A stretch of 41,647 nucleotides of DNA from Planctomycetaceae bacterium (GCA_002709225.1 PAQH01000115.1:1-41647); one strand, 5' to 3'; counted from the stretch's first letter, positions 25,153-33,877 are shown. Made by a program: numbers and translations. Notes: generated by a model from the letters alone, not told the origin.

Positions 25153-25818
25153 TTACGGAGTCTCTGGTTGCGGTGGTGCTTCGGCGGGTGCTGCCGGGAC
25201 AGGTGGTGCGGGCACTGGTGGATCCTGCCGGGTCAATTCCGCCAAACGTGTTTCTGCGTCGATAACCAATTGCCGATGTGCTTCTACCGCAGCCTGGTCA
25301 GGATACCCTTGGGCCGCGATGTGTGTGGCATATTTCAAACGGCGTTTGGCCAATGCCAGGTCTTCTCGTGCGTCGAGGGTATCGATAGCCAGTTGGAGTT
25401 TTTGCAACGTCCCGGGTTCATCCGCAGCGTTGGCCATTTCCAGTCGTTTTTTCGCGCGCTGGTAATCGAAATCGCTGGCTTCGAACTCCGCCTGGCTGAT
25501 GTAGCCTTTGCGATAGGACGTTTTGGCGAATTCGAATTGCTGATGGCTGGCCGTGACCTGGCGTTGCGCTTCGGCGACACTTGGCACGCTAGTTGTGGCT
25601 TCATTGCCCGGGCGCTCGAGCAGTCTTTCCAGGTCGCTGACCCGCCGTTCCAAATGGCGCAGCCGGGTCATCAAGGCCTGGCTTTGCATCGTGTTGGATC
25701 TTTGGTAGAGGCCGCTGGGTCTACCAAACGACCTGCGTTGGGCCGTCAGATACGGGCGTGAAAGGAGAACGGCGGCACCTAGTGTGACCAGTCCGACAAG
25801 AGTGATTTTCTGATACAT
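25153..25818 (-). CDS. Membrane-anchored coiled-coil protein with Pro/Ala-rich tail
   Basis: From the ATG at 25818 the protein has 221 residues; a GGGAG site lies about 8 bases upstream. An N-terminal hydrophobic segment (residues 5-21, ITLVGLVTLGAAVLL) is an anchor or signal. Residues about 45-190 are a predicted coiled coil with MTRLRHLERRVSDLERLL and a repeated Ala/Lys/Arg/Glu-rich helix; the part with FAKTSYRKGYISQAEFEASDFDYQRA resembles the helical hairpin of TolC or HlyD-type proteins. The end is PPVPAPPVPAAPAEAPPQP. The frame is open to 25983 but those extra residues lack a leader. It lies 82 bp upstream of the PSD1 gene on the same strand and may be co-transcribed. Function unknown. 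Confidence 0.75.
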   Translation of the reverse strand: MYQKITLVGLVTLGAAVLLSRPYLTAQRRSFGRPSGLYQRSNTMQSQALMTRLRHLERRVSDLERLLERPGNEATTSVPSVAEAQRQVTASHQQFEFAKTSYRKGYISQAEFEASDFDYQRAKKRLEMANAADEPGTLQKLQLAIDTLDAREDLALAKRRLKYATHIAAQGYPDQAAVEAHRQLVIDAETRLAELTRQDPPVPAPPVPAAPAEAPPQPETP

Positions 25819-26166
25819 CAACGATCTCCCGGTACCGAGCGACCCAACTGGGTGGAAGGGCAAACCAACACAACTTGGATTGTACCCCTTGGTATCCACT
25901 CGCCGCCAGCGCAACCTAGGATGGCAAGCGGCCAGTACTTCCCAGGCATGGGCCGAGTTTCCCAGAAATGGGGCGGTCGCCAAGGAGCGGACGGTCTACA
26001 ACGCATGGAACGCGTGGATTTGGACACTGGAGTTTCCGCTTGGCTGTGCGTATGTTTGGGTTTGCTGGAGGTCTCGAGGGCGGGTTAGAATGACAGCCTG
26101 AGTGCGAGCTGGACGCCACACAACCTGAATTACCGCCGCTTTGCTCATAACGATCCTGGTAGCCGT
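25819..26166. other. Divergent intergenic region
   Basis: This 348-bp region separates the coiled-coil gene (minus) from the DUF1501 gene (plus), so it should hold two divergent promoters. I found no convincing -35/-10 pair, no long inverted repeat and no coding sequence beyond short GC-driven open frames. Confidence 0.5.
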
Positions 26167-27579
26167 ATGTCCCAGCGCTTTAGGAGTCATTGTCGAGGCC
26201 CCCTTAATCGACGCCACTGGTTACAGTTGGGCGGGTTGAGTCTGGGTGCGCTGTGTAATGGGGTGCAGCCACGAGATTGGCAGTTGCGCGCTGCGGAGGA
26301 TGGACGGGGCGATGATTTTTCCGTGATCTTGTTTTGGGCCAATGGGGGGCCCAGTCACCTCGATCTGTTTGATCTTAAGCCGGATGCTCCCAGTGAGTAT
26401 CGAGGGCCATTTCGTCCGATTGCGACCAACGTGGCGGGAATGCAGATCAGTGAGTTGCTGCCAGGATTGGCCAGACGCGCGGACAAGTTTACCTTGTTGC
26501 GCAGCTTGCATCACGAGCGCACCGAACATTCCGGTGGGACCAATCGGTTCTTGACTGGCTATCCATCGGTGGCGGCAAACCTGGCCGATTCTGAATTTCC
26601 GGAGATTGGATCTGTCGTGTCAAGGCAATTGGGCACGGCGCTGAATGGTTTGCCGTTGTTTGTTGCCAACACGAAGTTTTACGGCGGTGGTCCTGCGTAT
26701 TTGGGAGCGGCCCACAAACCTTATATGCCATCCCCCAATCCACTTACTTCCAGTGGGAACAACAGTTACGACCCGGTGCCCTTGTATCGGGACCCGGGAC
26801 AAGTCGATCGATTGGCGATTTCACCCGATGGAGTGATTGCACTGCGTCGACGCCAGGAATTGCTGCAATCGTTGGATCGTTTTCCTCGATCACTGGACGT
26901 CAAGGGAAGGCTTGATTCACTTGACGAAATACAACGCCGTGCCGTGGAAATGCTGGCCGGTAGCCGGACGCGGAGGGCCTTTGATCTCACCCGGGAAACG
27001 GAGGGCACGCGAGCGCGCTATGGCCGTACGCATTGGGGTAAGAGTTTGCTGACGTGCCGACGGTTGGTCGAGGCGGGAGTCAGGTTTGTGCAATGCCAGG
27101 CGACGTTTCGCTTGAAGCGGAGTACGGGCCGGACGAGTAACTGGGACGACCATTCGGTGAACTCAAATCTGTTTCTGGCGTATCGTGAAAAACTTCCCAG
27201 CTTTGATCAGTCGCTCAGTGCGTTAATCGACGACCTTTACCTGCGCGGACTCGATCAACACGTGTTGCTGGTGTTTTGCGGGGAGTTCGGGCGGACGCCG
27301 CAGATTCGTCATCAGGACCCATCGGGGCGCCCTGGCCGTGATCACTGGTCGCGCGCGATGAGTGTGCTGTTGGCTGGCGGTGGGTTACGCATGGGACAGG
27401 TCGTCGGTAAGACAAATCGTCGTGCGGAGGAGCCGGTCGAGCGGATTATGGATAGTAACTGCTTGTTGGCGACACTCTATCAACGATTTGGCATCGATCC
27501 CGCTGGCGCCTATTTGGATCATGCGGGTCGTCCAATCCCGATACTCACGGAAGGGGAACCGATCAGGGAGTTGTTCTAG
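26167..27579 (+). CDS. DUF1501 domain-containing protein, not paired with a cytochrome gene
   Basis: The 470-residue protein begins with a twin-arginine-type leader, NRRHWLQLGGLSLGALCNG, at about residues 14-32. The DUF1501 core follows: FSVILFWANGGPSHLDLFDLKP, SLHHERTEHSGGTNRFLTGYP, GVRFVQCQATF, and LLVFCGEFGRTPQIRHQD with PGRDHWSRAMSVLLAGGG. The NWDDHSVNSN segment supplies likely metal ligands. It is exported and sulfatase/phosphatase-fold by family; the substrate is unknown. Unlike the copy at 20564, it has no adjacent DUF1549/DUF1553 gene, and its upstream neighbour is transcribed the other way. No clear ribosome-binding site precedes the ATG. A small membrane-protein gene starts 35 bp after its stop. 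Confidence 0.92.
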   Translation: MSQRFRSHCRGPLNRRHWLQLGGLSLGALCNGVQPRDWQLRAAEDGRGDDFSVILFWANGGPSHLDLFDLKPDAPSEYRGPFRPIATNVAGMQISELLPGLARRADKFTLLRSLHHERTEHSGGTNRFLTGYPSVAANLADSEFPEIGSVVSRQLGTALNGLPLFVANTKFYGGGPAYLGAAHKPYMPSPNPLTSSGNNSYDPVPLYRDPGQVDRLAISPDGVIALRRRQELLQSLDRFPRSLDVKGRLDSLDEIQRRAVEMLAGSRTRRAFDLTRETEGTRARYGRTHWGKSLLTCRRLVEAGVRFVQCQATFRLKRSTGRTSNWDDHSVNSNLFLAYREKLPSFDQSLSALIDDLYLRGLDQHVLLVFCGEFGRTPQIRHQDPSGRPGRDHWSRAMSVLLAGGGLRMGQVVGKTNRRAEEPVERIMDSNCLLATLYQRFGIDPAGAYLDHAGRPIPILTEGEPIRELF

Positions 27580-27614
27580 CGTTCGATTCCAGGGAGTGGC
27601 TGGTTCCCTGTTCA

Positions 27615-28031
27615 ATGCATCTCAGGGCCAAGGCGATGGGGAAGCCAGCGGGACAACAGTTGACGCTCCTGGCCGTGATTGGCGTCGGTCTGCTGCTGGG
27701 GGCGGCCTGGGGCATACCACGCGTGGTGGGAAAAGACTCGACCGCCTTGCTGGGTTTTGGCGGTGGGCCAATTCTGGCCGCCGCGGTGTACACAATTTGG
27801 CGCCGGCGGGCAGGGAATGCTTCGGCGGCACCGCCGCGTCCGCGCATGGTTCTGCTGGTCCTGCTCATGGGACCACTCCTGGGGATGCTTGGCTGGGGTA
27901 TCAATTGGCTGGTTGACGCAACAACGGGGCCTGCGGAACAGTTCCAAATGTTGGCTGGATTCGTCGCGCTGGGTGGCCTGGCAGGGGCCATCGTGGCCTT
28001 GGCCTTGGCCGTGCGTTCCTGGTTCAAATAG
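27615..28031 (+). CDS. Small multi-pass membrane protein of unknown function
   Basis: The 138-residue protein has four hydrophobic segments: LTLLAVIGVGLLLGAAWGI, FGGGPILAAAVYTIW, RMVLLVLLMGPLLGMLGWGI, and MLAGFVALGGLAGAIVALALAV. A short basic loop (RRRAG) separates the second and third. I recognise no domain. Start codons at 27615 and 27636 are both possible; neither has a strong ribosome-binding site. It starts 35 bp after the DUF1501 stop on the same strand and could be co-transcribed with it. Two long minus-strand open frames overlap it, but they have no membrane or domain character and are Arg/Pro/Gln-rich, so they are most likely out-of-frame artefacts. Confidence 0.72.
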   Translation: MHLRAKAMGKPAGQQLTLLAVIGVGLLLGAAWGIPRVVGKDSTALLGFGGGPILAAAVYTIWRRRAGNASAAPPRPRMVLLVLLMGPLLGMLGWGINWLVDATTGPAEQFQMLAGFVALGGLAGAIVALALAVRSWFK

Positions 28032-28158
28032 CCAGAAATCGCAGTGCTGGCGGTCGAGTGATGTCGCCGTTGCGGCCGATGCTTCCCGGAGGGTTGTGAG
28101 GTGGTGGCGGCAATCGTCCGCCACACGAACGGATTCCGTATTCCCTCTTGCTTGTTAG

Positions 28159-28164
28159 TATAAT
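28159..28164 (+). promoter_or_regulatory. Candidate -10 element for the TerB-like gene
   Basis: TATAAT lies about 100 bases upstream of the ATG at 28265, in a 233-bp gap. The best -35 candidate, TTCCGT with a 19-base spacer, is weak, so this is a tentative call. Confidence 0.3.
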
Positions 28165-28264
28165 AAGCGGTGGTTTATGTTTCGGAGTCGGCCATGACAG
28201 TCCAGCGAGATGTTTCAGCGAAACGTGCGTTTGCGATCTAGAAAACCAATCTGTGGAGAGTGAG

Positions 28265-28633
28265 ATGGATAAGCAACAAACCGTCGATTACCTCGTTAAT
28301 ATCTACGCCGTAATCGCGGCGGATGGAGAGGTGGAGCGATCCGAAACCAGAGTGTTTGAAGTTATTGCCAGGGAAATTGGTGCCGGGTTCTTTGAACGCA
28401 AGAAAGCAATTGAGGCCTATAAGGAATCGCAGGCGACGGCGACTTTGACCGGGCGTTGGTCTGAGAAGGTGAGAAATCTCGAGGACATGCTGTTTGCCGC
28501 GTATTGCAGCGGTAGTTTAGCGCCAGACGAAAAGGAAATCATCGTAACGCAGGCCCGCGTACTAGGCATTGAGAAGGAGCAGCTGACAGTGATCAAGACC
28601 GAAGCCAAACAACGTTTCGATGCGCTCCGCTAG
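28265..28633 (+). CDS. TerB-like (tellurite-resistance/DjlA-like) helical protein
   Basis: From the ATG at 28265 the protein has 122 residues; a GGAG site 8 bases upstream supports this start, although the frame is open to 28148. The sequence is mostly helical and contains NIYAVIAADGEVERSETRVFEVI near the start and GSLAPDEKEIIVTQARVLGI near the end. These two acidic DGE / PDE loops after a hydrophobic helix are the repeated hallmark of the TerB/DjlA metal-binding helical fold. There is no signal peptide, so it is cytoplasmic. TerB-like proteins respond to envelope or metal stress in other bacteria; here the role is unknown. The LRR lipoprotein gene follows 119 bp downstream on the same strand. 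Confidence 0.78.
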   Translation: MDKQQTVDYLVNIYAVIAADGEVERSETRVFEVIAREIGAGFFERKKAIEAYKESQATATLTGRWSEKVRNLEDMLFAAYCSGSLAPDEKEIIVTQARVLGIEKEQLTVIKTEAKQRFDALR

Positions 28634-28752
28634 TGTCTGGCGGAGTGACCTGATGCGAGGCACGGATGACAAATGGCCCGCCACGCCGTATGGTACGCAC
28701 TAACGGAGGTGCCGCGATGTTGTGGATGGCCGGGACGATCAGGGAAGCTCCG

Positions 28753-31700
28753 ATGAAACGAACACTGCTAGGTTTGCTGGTGTTGTTAGCTAGCTGTGAT
28801 GTTCCTGTCAGCCAGGCACCGCTAGAACCGCCCCCGCCGGAAGCCATTGAAGTCGCATCCACACCACCTCGCAGCGAGGCGGTTCTGGAGCTGGAGAAGT
28901 TGGGGGCGGCGTTCGAGTTTGCAGAACAGGTGGCAGTCTCGCTGGTATTGCCGGCGAGTTCCACCAACAGTGATTTGGCGCGACTCAAGGAATTACCGGG
29001 GCTCCAGCGTATTGTCCTTCCTGGCGCGCAGATCACGGACGGCGGGTTGGTCTATTTGCGGCGCCTGGAACATTTGGAGCAGCTAGATTTATCCGGGTCG
29101 GCCATTACAGACGCGGGATTGCGGTCGCTGCAGAAATTGACTGCCTTACGGACGCTCAGCCTGCGGAGCGTTCCGATTGGCGACGTAGGACTGGGGCATC
29201 TCAAGGGACTGGTTGAGTTGGAAAAACTCGATCTGACTCAAACCAAGATTACCAACGCCGGGCTGGTCCACCTGCAGGACATGAGTGGGCTGGCCGAGTT
29301 GACGCTCAGAGAGACCGCGATCACATCCGCCGGCCTGGCGGCTCTGGTCGACCGAGGACTAAAGTCACTGGAGTTGCCAGCAGCTGCCCGCAACGACGTC
29401 GGCTTGCAACATTACCTGGCGGCAGTGCAACCGCTACAGCGTCTTGATCTGGAAAAATGGTCGCTGACCGATGCGGGCCTTGCGCACTTGAAAACGATGG
29501 CTGGGTTGGAAGTGGTTTCGCTCGACACGTTACCTGTCAGCGATGCGGGATTGGTTCATTTGAAGGCACTGCCGGGGCTGCAGGAAATCAGTTTGGCTGG
29601 TACGAAGGTAACCGACGCCGGCCTGGCGCATCTCAAAGAGATACCGGGGCTTCAGCGTGTTTCCTTGGAAGGTACGCGCGTCACCGCGGCTGGCCTTGCC
29701 AAGCTGGCGGGTGCGGGAATTGTCGAATTGGTGCTACCCGTTGCTGCCCGCACTGATGCCGGGCTGCCCCATTTTCTGGCTGCGACAACGGGTCAGGCAA
29801 CGTTGAATCTGTCCCGTTGGGCGATCACCGATGCCGCGTTGACGCATCTCAAGCAACGTCCGCAACTGGAGGAGTTGTTGCTCGACCATACTTCGATTAC
29901 GGACACCGGTTTGCAGCATTTGGCGGCGGTGGCGCACCTGCGTACGCTTGGTTTGCGGGGAACCCTGGTTACGGATGCGGGGTTGGTCTATCTGAAACAA
30001 CTTGCTGAACTAGACGAATTGACGCTTGACGATACCGTGATCACGGAAATCGGTCTGGGGCATTTGAGTGGCAAACAGTTCGCGTCTTTGGAACTGCCGA
30101 CCGCCGCGCGAACGGATGTGGGTCTCGGTCTTTACCTTACGCTGGTGAAGAAAGCGGAGAGGTTGTCACTGGCGGGTTGGCGGGTCACTGATGCCGGGCT
30201 TGCGCACTTGAAAGACGAAGTGCAGTTGAGGGAGCTCTGTTTGCGTGGCACTGGTGTATCGGATGCCGGCCTGGTTCAGTTGGCGGGATTGGTAAAGCTG
30301 CGGGAACTTGACCTCTCGCGGACCGCGATCACGGGGCGCGGGCTCTCTCATCTTTCCGGTCTCGACGAACTGAAATCGCTTGATCTGAGTGAATCGCAGT
30401 TCGCCGCGATGACGCAGAGTCGGCTCAATGAATTTACCGGGTTGCGTGTGCTCGACTTGACTGGAGTTCCGGTTGCCGCCAGTGACCTGGCGGCGCTGGC
30501 GGAGCTGGAGGAACTGGAAGAGCTGTCTCTCGATCGAGTTCCGCTGGATGACGAGGCTATGCGGCCGCTAGCGGCGTTGTCTCAGCTGCACGAGTTGTCG
30601 TTGAAAGGGACACGGATTTCCGACGAGGGTTTGTCACACCTACAGGGGTTGATAAGCCTCCAGAAATTGTATCTTGGTAAGAGTCCTGTCAGTGGGTCCG
30701 GGCTGACGTTTCTGAAGCCGCTTGAGCAATTGCGAGAGCTCGGTTTACGAGGTACTCCAGTTGACGATGCTTCCCTCCGCTGTTTGGAATCACTGGCCGC
30801 GTTGGAAGTCGTGGATCTTGCTGGTAGCAAGATCACGGATGAAGGCCTGGCATCCCTTGTGAAATTACCCAGATTGGCCGCGTTGCGGCTCGATGGGACG
30901 GCGGTGACCAATGCTGGGCTCGCAGTGATCGCCGGTGCTAAATCACTGCGATCTATTTCCGTACGTCGCACCGGAGTAACGGATGAAGGCCTGGCCCAGC
31001 TGGCAAAGATGCCGTGGTTGCAGCGTCTTGATTTGGGGCATTTGCCGATCACGGATGCCGCCTTGGTATCGTTGGTTGGGTTGCGTGATTTGCAAGAATT
31101 ATCGTTGCAGCACACACCTATCACAGACGCAGGTTTGGTCCACTTGGCTGGATTGGAACAATGTCGCCTGCTGAAGTTTAGCGGCACACCGATCAGTGGC
31201 GCCGGGTTGGTGCATCTGGCAGCGATGAATCACTTGTCGGAGTTGTGGTTGAATTCGACAAAGGTGACGGACGCGGCCCTGGCTCACCTGGCACAATCGA
31301 CCCATCTTGAAAACCTCGACCTGAGCTACACGGGAGTGACCGACGCGGGGTTGGTACATCTGGCGGGTCTGGCGAATCTCCGCAGTGTGAATCTGATGAC
31401 CACGCGGATTAACGGTTCGGGCCTCGCACAACTTCGCGCGCTTGATCATTTGCGGACTCTAAATCTGGGATATTCTCAGTTGAATGATGCCGGTATGGCG
31501 CAATTGGCGATGATCCGGCAATTGGTGGAACTCGATTTGAGTACGACGCAAATTACAGACGCAGGGTTGGCGCACTTAAAGACACTTCCCAGTCTGGCCC
31601 GTTTGCATCTCTACAATTGTGCGAAAATTACGGACGCGGGCTTGAAGCATCTTCAGGAACTCCCGGGATTGGCGCGGCTATCGTTGCAGTTCTCGAAGAT

Positions 31701-31761
31701 TACTGATGAGGGAGTCGTGGCGTTTCAAGCAGCTTCGCCACATGTGCGTTTGACCCGGTAA
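28753..31761 (+). CDS. Giant leucine-rich-repeat lipoprotein
   Basis: From the ATG at 28753 the protein has 1002 residues; a GGGAAG site lies just upstream, and the frame is open further to 28666. The leader MKRTLLGLLVLLASC has a lipobox (LASC) with the lipidated Cys15. Asp16 follows it, which in the E. coli Lol rule keeps lipoproteins in the inner membrane. A Pro-rich spacer follows, then about 37 leucine-rich repeats of 24 residues with the consensus LxxLxLxxTxITDAGLxHLK. The arrangement is a long curved solenoid, a protein-binding surface. Three 120-residue super-repeats lie in its first half. The LRR sub-class is typical of planctomycetes; the ligand is unknown. It is probably displayed at the cell envelope. 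Confidence 0.93.
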   Translation: MKRTLLGLLVLLASCDVPVSQAPLEPPPPEAIEVASTPPRSEAVLELEKLGAAFEFAEQVAVSLVLPASSTNSDLARLKELPGLQRIVLPGAQITDGGLVYLRRLEHLEQLDLSGSAITDAGLRSLQKLTALRTLSLRSVPIGDVGLGHLKGLVELEKLDLTQTKITNAGLVHLQDMSGLAELTLRETAITSAGLAALVDRGLKSLELPAAARNDVGLQHYLAAVQPLQRLDLEKWSLTDAGLAHLKTMAGLEVVSLDTLPVSDAGLVHLKALPGLQEISLAGTKVTDAGLAHLKEIPGLQRVSLEGTRVTAAGLAKLAGAGIVELVLPVAARTDAGLPHFLAATTGQATLNLSRWAITDAALTHLKQRPQLEELLLDHTSITDTGLQHLAAVAHLRTLGLRGTLVTDAGLVYLKQLAELDELTLDDTVITEIGLGHLSGKQFASLELPTAARTDVGLGLYLTLVKKAERLSLAGWRVTDAGLAHLKDEVQLRELCLRGTGVSDAGLVQLAGLVKLRELDLSRTAITGRGLSHLSGLDELKSLDLSESQFAAMTQSRLNEFTGLRVLDLTGVPVAASDLAALAELEELEELSLDRVPLDDEAMRPLAALSQLHELSLKGTRISDEGLSHLQGLISLQKLYLGKSPVSGSGLTFLKPLEQLRELGLRGTPVDDASLRCLESLAALEVVDLAGSKITDEGLASLVKLPRLAALRLDGTAVTNAGLAVIAGAKSLRSISVRRTGVTDEGLAQLAKMPWLQRLDLGHLPITDAALVSLVGLRDLQELSLQHTPITDAGLVHLAGLEQCRLLKFSGTPISGAGLVHLAAMNHLSELWLNSTKVTDAALAHLAQSTHLENLDLSYTGVTDAGLVHLAGLANLRSVNLMTTRINGSGLAQLRALDHLRTLNLGYSQLNDAGMAQLAMIRQLVELDLSTTQITDAGLAHLKTLPSLARLHLYNCAKITDAGLKHLQELPGLARLSLQFSKITDEGVVAFQAASPHVRLTR
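29371..30450 (+). repeat. Three 360-bp super-repeats in the LRR gene
   Basis: The atypical repeat ELPxAARTDxGLxxYL (or a close variant) starts at 29371, 29731 and 30091, exactly 360 bp apart. Each 120-residue unit has one 25-residue irregular repeat, three 24-residue repeats and one 23-residue repeat. The fourth position, 30451, no longer carries the motif. The units are diverged at DNA level, so this is an old block duplication. Confidence 0.8.
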
Positions 31762-31874
31762 CCTGTCGAGGTCTGTCGAAATGGGTTTGTCCTGGATACG
31801 CCATGGTAGTGGATCGACGTTGTTGCCGACACGCTGCACAGGGCCCAGGCCGTGAATACAGCGAGGTGTGTTGG

Positions 31875-32804
31875 ATGAAGCGATGCGTCAGGAATCGTCT
31901 CAGATGGCAGTTTGCATGCCTGCTGGTGTACGTTCTGGGTACGGCTCCACTTTTTGCAGTGGAGCCGTTCACGTACGAGCCAGTTGCGGAGTTTTTTCGG
32001 CTCCCCGAAGGGGTTAGGCTGGGTGCCTGCACAGGGGTGGACGTCGACAGCAAAGGGCGTATTTATTTGTTACATCGGGGCAAACGCCCAGTGGTTTGTC
32101 TAGATGCTTCCGGAAGGTTCATACGGTCTTGGGGAGACGAGTGCATTGAGACGCCGCACGGTCTGCGGGTCGATCGTCAGGACAATGTGTGGGTGACGGA
32201 TATCGGGAACCATCAGGTATTCCAGTTTTCGCCCACTGGCGCTCGGATAGTGACGTTAGGGAAAGCGGGTACGGCCGGAAACCGGATCGATGAGTTCAAT
32301 CAGCCGACGGACGTTGCGTTTGGAGCGCGCGGCGAGATCTATGTGGCGGACGGATACGGGAATAGCCGGGTTATCAAATTCACCCCTCAGGGTGGGTTTT
32401 TGGGGTGCTGGGGGAGAGCTGGTAAAGGACCGGGCGAATTCGACACGCCGCACGCAATCGTGGTTGACCGACAGCAACGTGTCATTGTGGGGGACCGTGA
32501 AAATGATCGGCTGCAGGTGTTTACTGCGAACGGCGAGTTACTAGCCGTCTGGCCTGGATTTGCACCTTATGGAGTAGCTCGTGATCGACAGGACAACCTG
32601 TTTATTGCGGATGGCCGAGCCAACCAAATTCTACAGTTGAATGACGCTGGCAAAGTAATTGCCGCCTGGGGCAGTGAAGGTGCGGGCGCGGGGCAATTGC
32701 AACTCCCCCACATGCTGGCCACTGACCGCCGCGGCGACTTGTATGTTGGTGAAATCAAAGGCCAGCGATTTCAGAAATTCGCGCGGAAGAATACGGCACG
32801 TTAG
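31875..32804 (+). CDS. NHL beta-propeller protein similar to peptidyl-alpha-hydroxyglycine alpha-amidating lyase (PAL)
   Basis: From the ATG at 31875 (AGGTG about 8 bases upstream) the protein has 309 residues with a signal peptide (about 1-28). Four NHL-like blades match the animal amidating lyase closely. The three metal-type histidines appear in the same contexts, TPHGL (His95), TPHAI (His193) and LPHML (His279). The catalytic tyrosine motif is ADGYGNSR (Tyr161), the catalytic arginine motif DREN followed by DR (Arg208), and LLHRG offers Arg68. FNQPTDVA precedes the Tyr motif as in the animal enzyme. PAL cleaves hydroxyglycine-extended peptides into an amide and glyoxylate. No PHM monooxygenase gene is in the window. 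The propeller and residue pattern are seen; the reaction is inferred and needs testing. Confidence 0.85.
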   Translation: MKRCVRNRLRWQFACLLVYVLGTAPLFAVEPFTYEPVAEFFRLPEGVRLGACTGVDVDSKGRIYLLHRGKRPVVCLDASGRFIRSWGDECIETPHGLRVDRQDNVWVTDIGNHQVFQFSPTGARIVTLGKAGTAGNRIDEFNQPTDVAFGARGEIYVADGYGNSRVIKFTPQGGFLGCWGRAGKGPGEFDTPHAIVVDRQQRVIVGDRENDRLQVFTANGELLAVWPGFAPYGVARDRQDNLFIADGRANQILQLNDAGKVIAAWGSEGAGAGQLQLPHMLATDRRGDLYVGEIKGQRFQKFARKNTAR

Positions 32805-32887
32805 TCACTTCAGTGTGGGCCAGGCTCGCGCTCCAGTTGAAGGTGGCTCTACATTAATTATCGATTCACAACGAGGATAGCAGGGAG

Positions 32888-33862
32888 ATGCCAAAAGCAA
32901 TTCGAATTCATCAAACGGGTGGCCCAGAGGTCCTGCAGTGGGAAGAGGTGGAACTCCCTGCTCCGGGCACAGGCGAAGTCCAATTGCGGCAGACCGCGGT
33001 TGGTCTCAATTTTATCGATACCTACCATCGCAGCGGGCTCTACCCAACCGATTCACTTCCAGTCGTGTTAGGGATGGAGGGTGCTGGCGTCGTCGAAAGC
33101 CTGGGCGAAGGTGTGGCCGACCTGTCCGTGGGGGACCGGGTGGCCTACGCGGGAGGACCGATTGGAAGTTACTCGGAACAACGCGTGATTCCGGCCGATC
33201 GCTTGGTCAAGCTGCCGGATACAGTGGACGAGCGGACCGCCGCGGCGATGATGCTCAAGGGTTTGACAACGCAATATCTGGTACGTCACTGTTATGCGAT
33301 CAAGCCGGGAGATGTGGTGCTGGTACATGCGGCCGCCGGCGGCGTGGGCCTGTTGCTGTGCCAGTGGGCAAAACATCTTGGTGCGACTGTAATCGGTACG
33401 GTGGGGAGCCCGGAGAAGGCCGAGCTTGCAGTCGCACACGGGTGCGATCATCCCATCCTCTACAAATCAGAATCAGTCGTCCAACGCGTGCGTGAACTGG
33501 TGCCCGAGGGGGTTCCAGTGGTTTACGATTCGGTTGGACAGGCGACGTTTTTCGACTCGTTGGATTGCCTTCGTCCGCGCGGCTTGATGGTAACTTTTGG
33601 GCAGTCGTCCGGATCGGTGGACCCGTTGCCTGTTCATGAGCTAACGGCCCGCGGTTCGCTCTACCTCACGCGGCCTACTTTGGCGAGTTACTCGGGTGTT
33701 CGATCCGAATTGCTGGCGAATTCAGCTGAGTTGTTCGAAGTGGTAGCCTCCGGCGCCGTCAACGTGGAAGTACAGCAGACCTACGCATTGTCGGAAGCGG
33801 AGCAGGCGCATCGGGATCTGGAAGGTCGGCAGACAACGGGGTCCACGGTGTTGCTTCCTTGA
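32888..33862 (+). CDS. qorA: NADPH:quinone oxidoreductase (zeta-crystallin type, MDR family)
   Basis: The 324-residue protein is a medium-chain dehydrogenase without the structural zinc site. It has VGLNFIDTYHRSGLYP near residue 38, LPVVLGMEGAGVVESLG, the DRVAY segment, MLKGLTTQYL at about 122, and the nucleotide-binding motif HAAAGGVG at 147-154. These are diagnostic of the E. coli QorA / zeta-crystallin group, which reduces quinones with NADPH in the cytoplasm. An AGGGAG stretch directly precedes the ATG, with GAGG further up. It lies 83 bp after the PAL-like gene on the same strand. The downstream sugar-dehydrogenase gene is convergent, with two hairpins in between. Confidence 0.92.
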   Translation: MPKAIRIHQTGGPEVLQWEEVELPAPGTGEVQLRQTAVGLNFIDTYHRSGLYPTDSLPVVLGMEGAGVVESLGEGVADLSVGDRVAYAGGPIGSYSEQRVIPADRLVKLPDTVDERTAAAMMLKGLTTQYLVRHCYAIKPGDVVLVHAAAGGVGLLLCQWAKHLGATVIGTVGSPEKAELAVAHGCDHPILYKSESVVQRVRELVPEGVPVVYDSVGQATFFDSLDCLRPRGLMVTFGQSSGSVDPLPVHELTARGSLYLTRPTLASYSGVRSELLANSAELFEVVASGAVNVEVQQTYALSEAEQAHRDLEGRQTTGSTVLLP

Positions 33863-33877
33863 TCACGGTTTATCTGA

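Noticed and set aside
27563..28126. Two long minus-strand frames over the small membrane-protein gene
   Set aside because: They are rich in Arg, Pro, Gln and Thr without domains, while the plus strand encodes four clear membrane segments.
30582..31187. Minus-strand 201-residue frame inside the LRR gene
   Set aside because: It is the periodic antisense of the leucine-rich repeats; the regular sense repeats and lipobox show the plus strand is coding.
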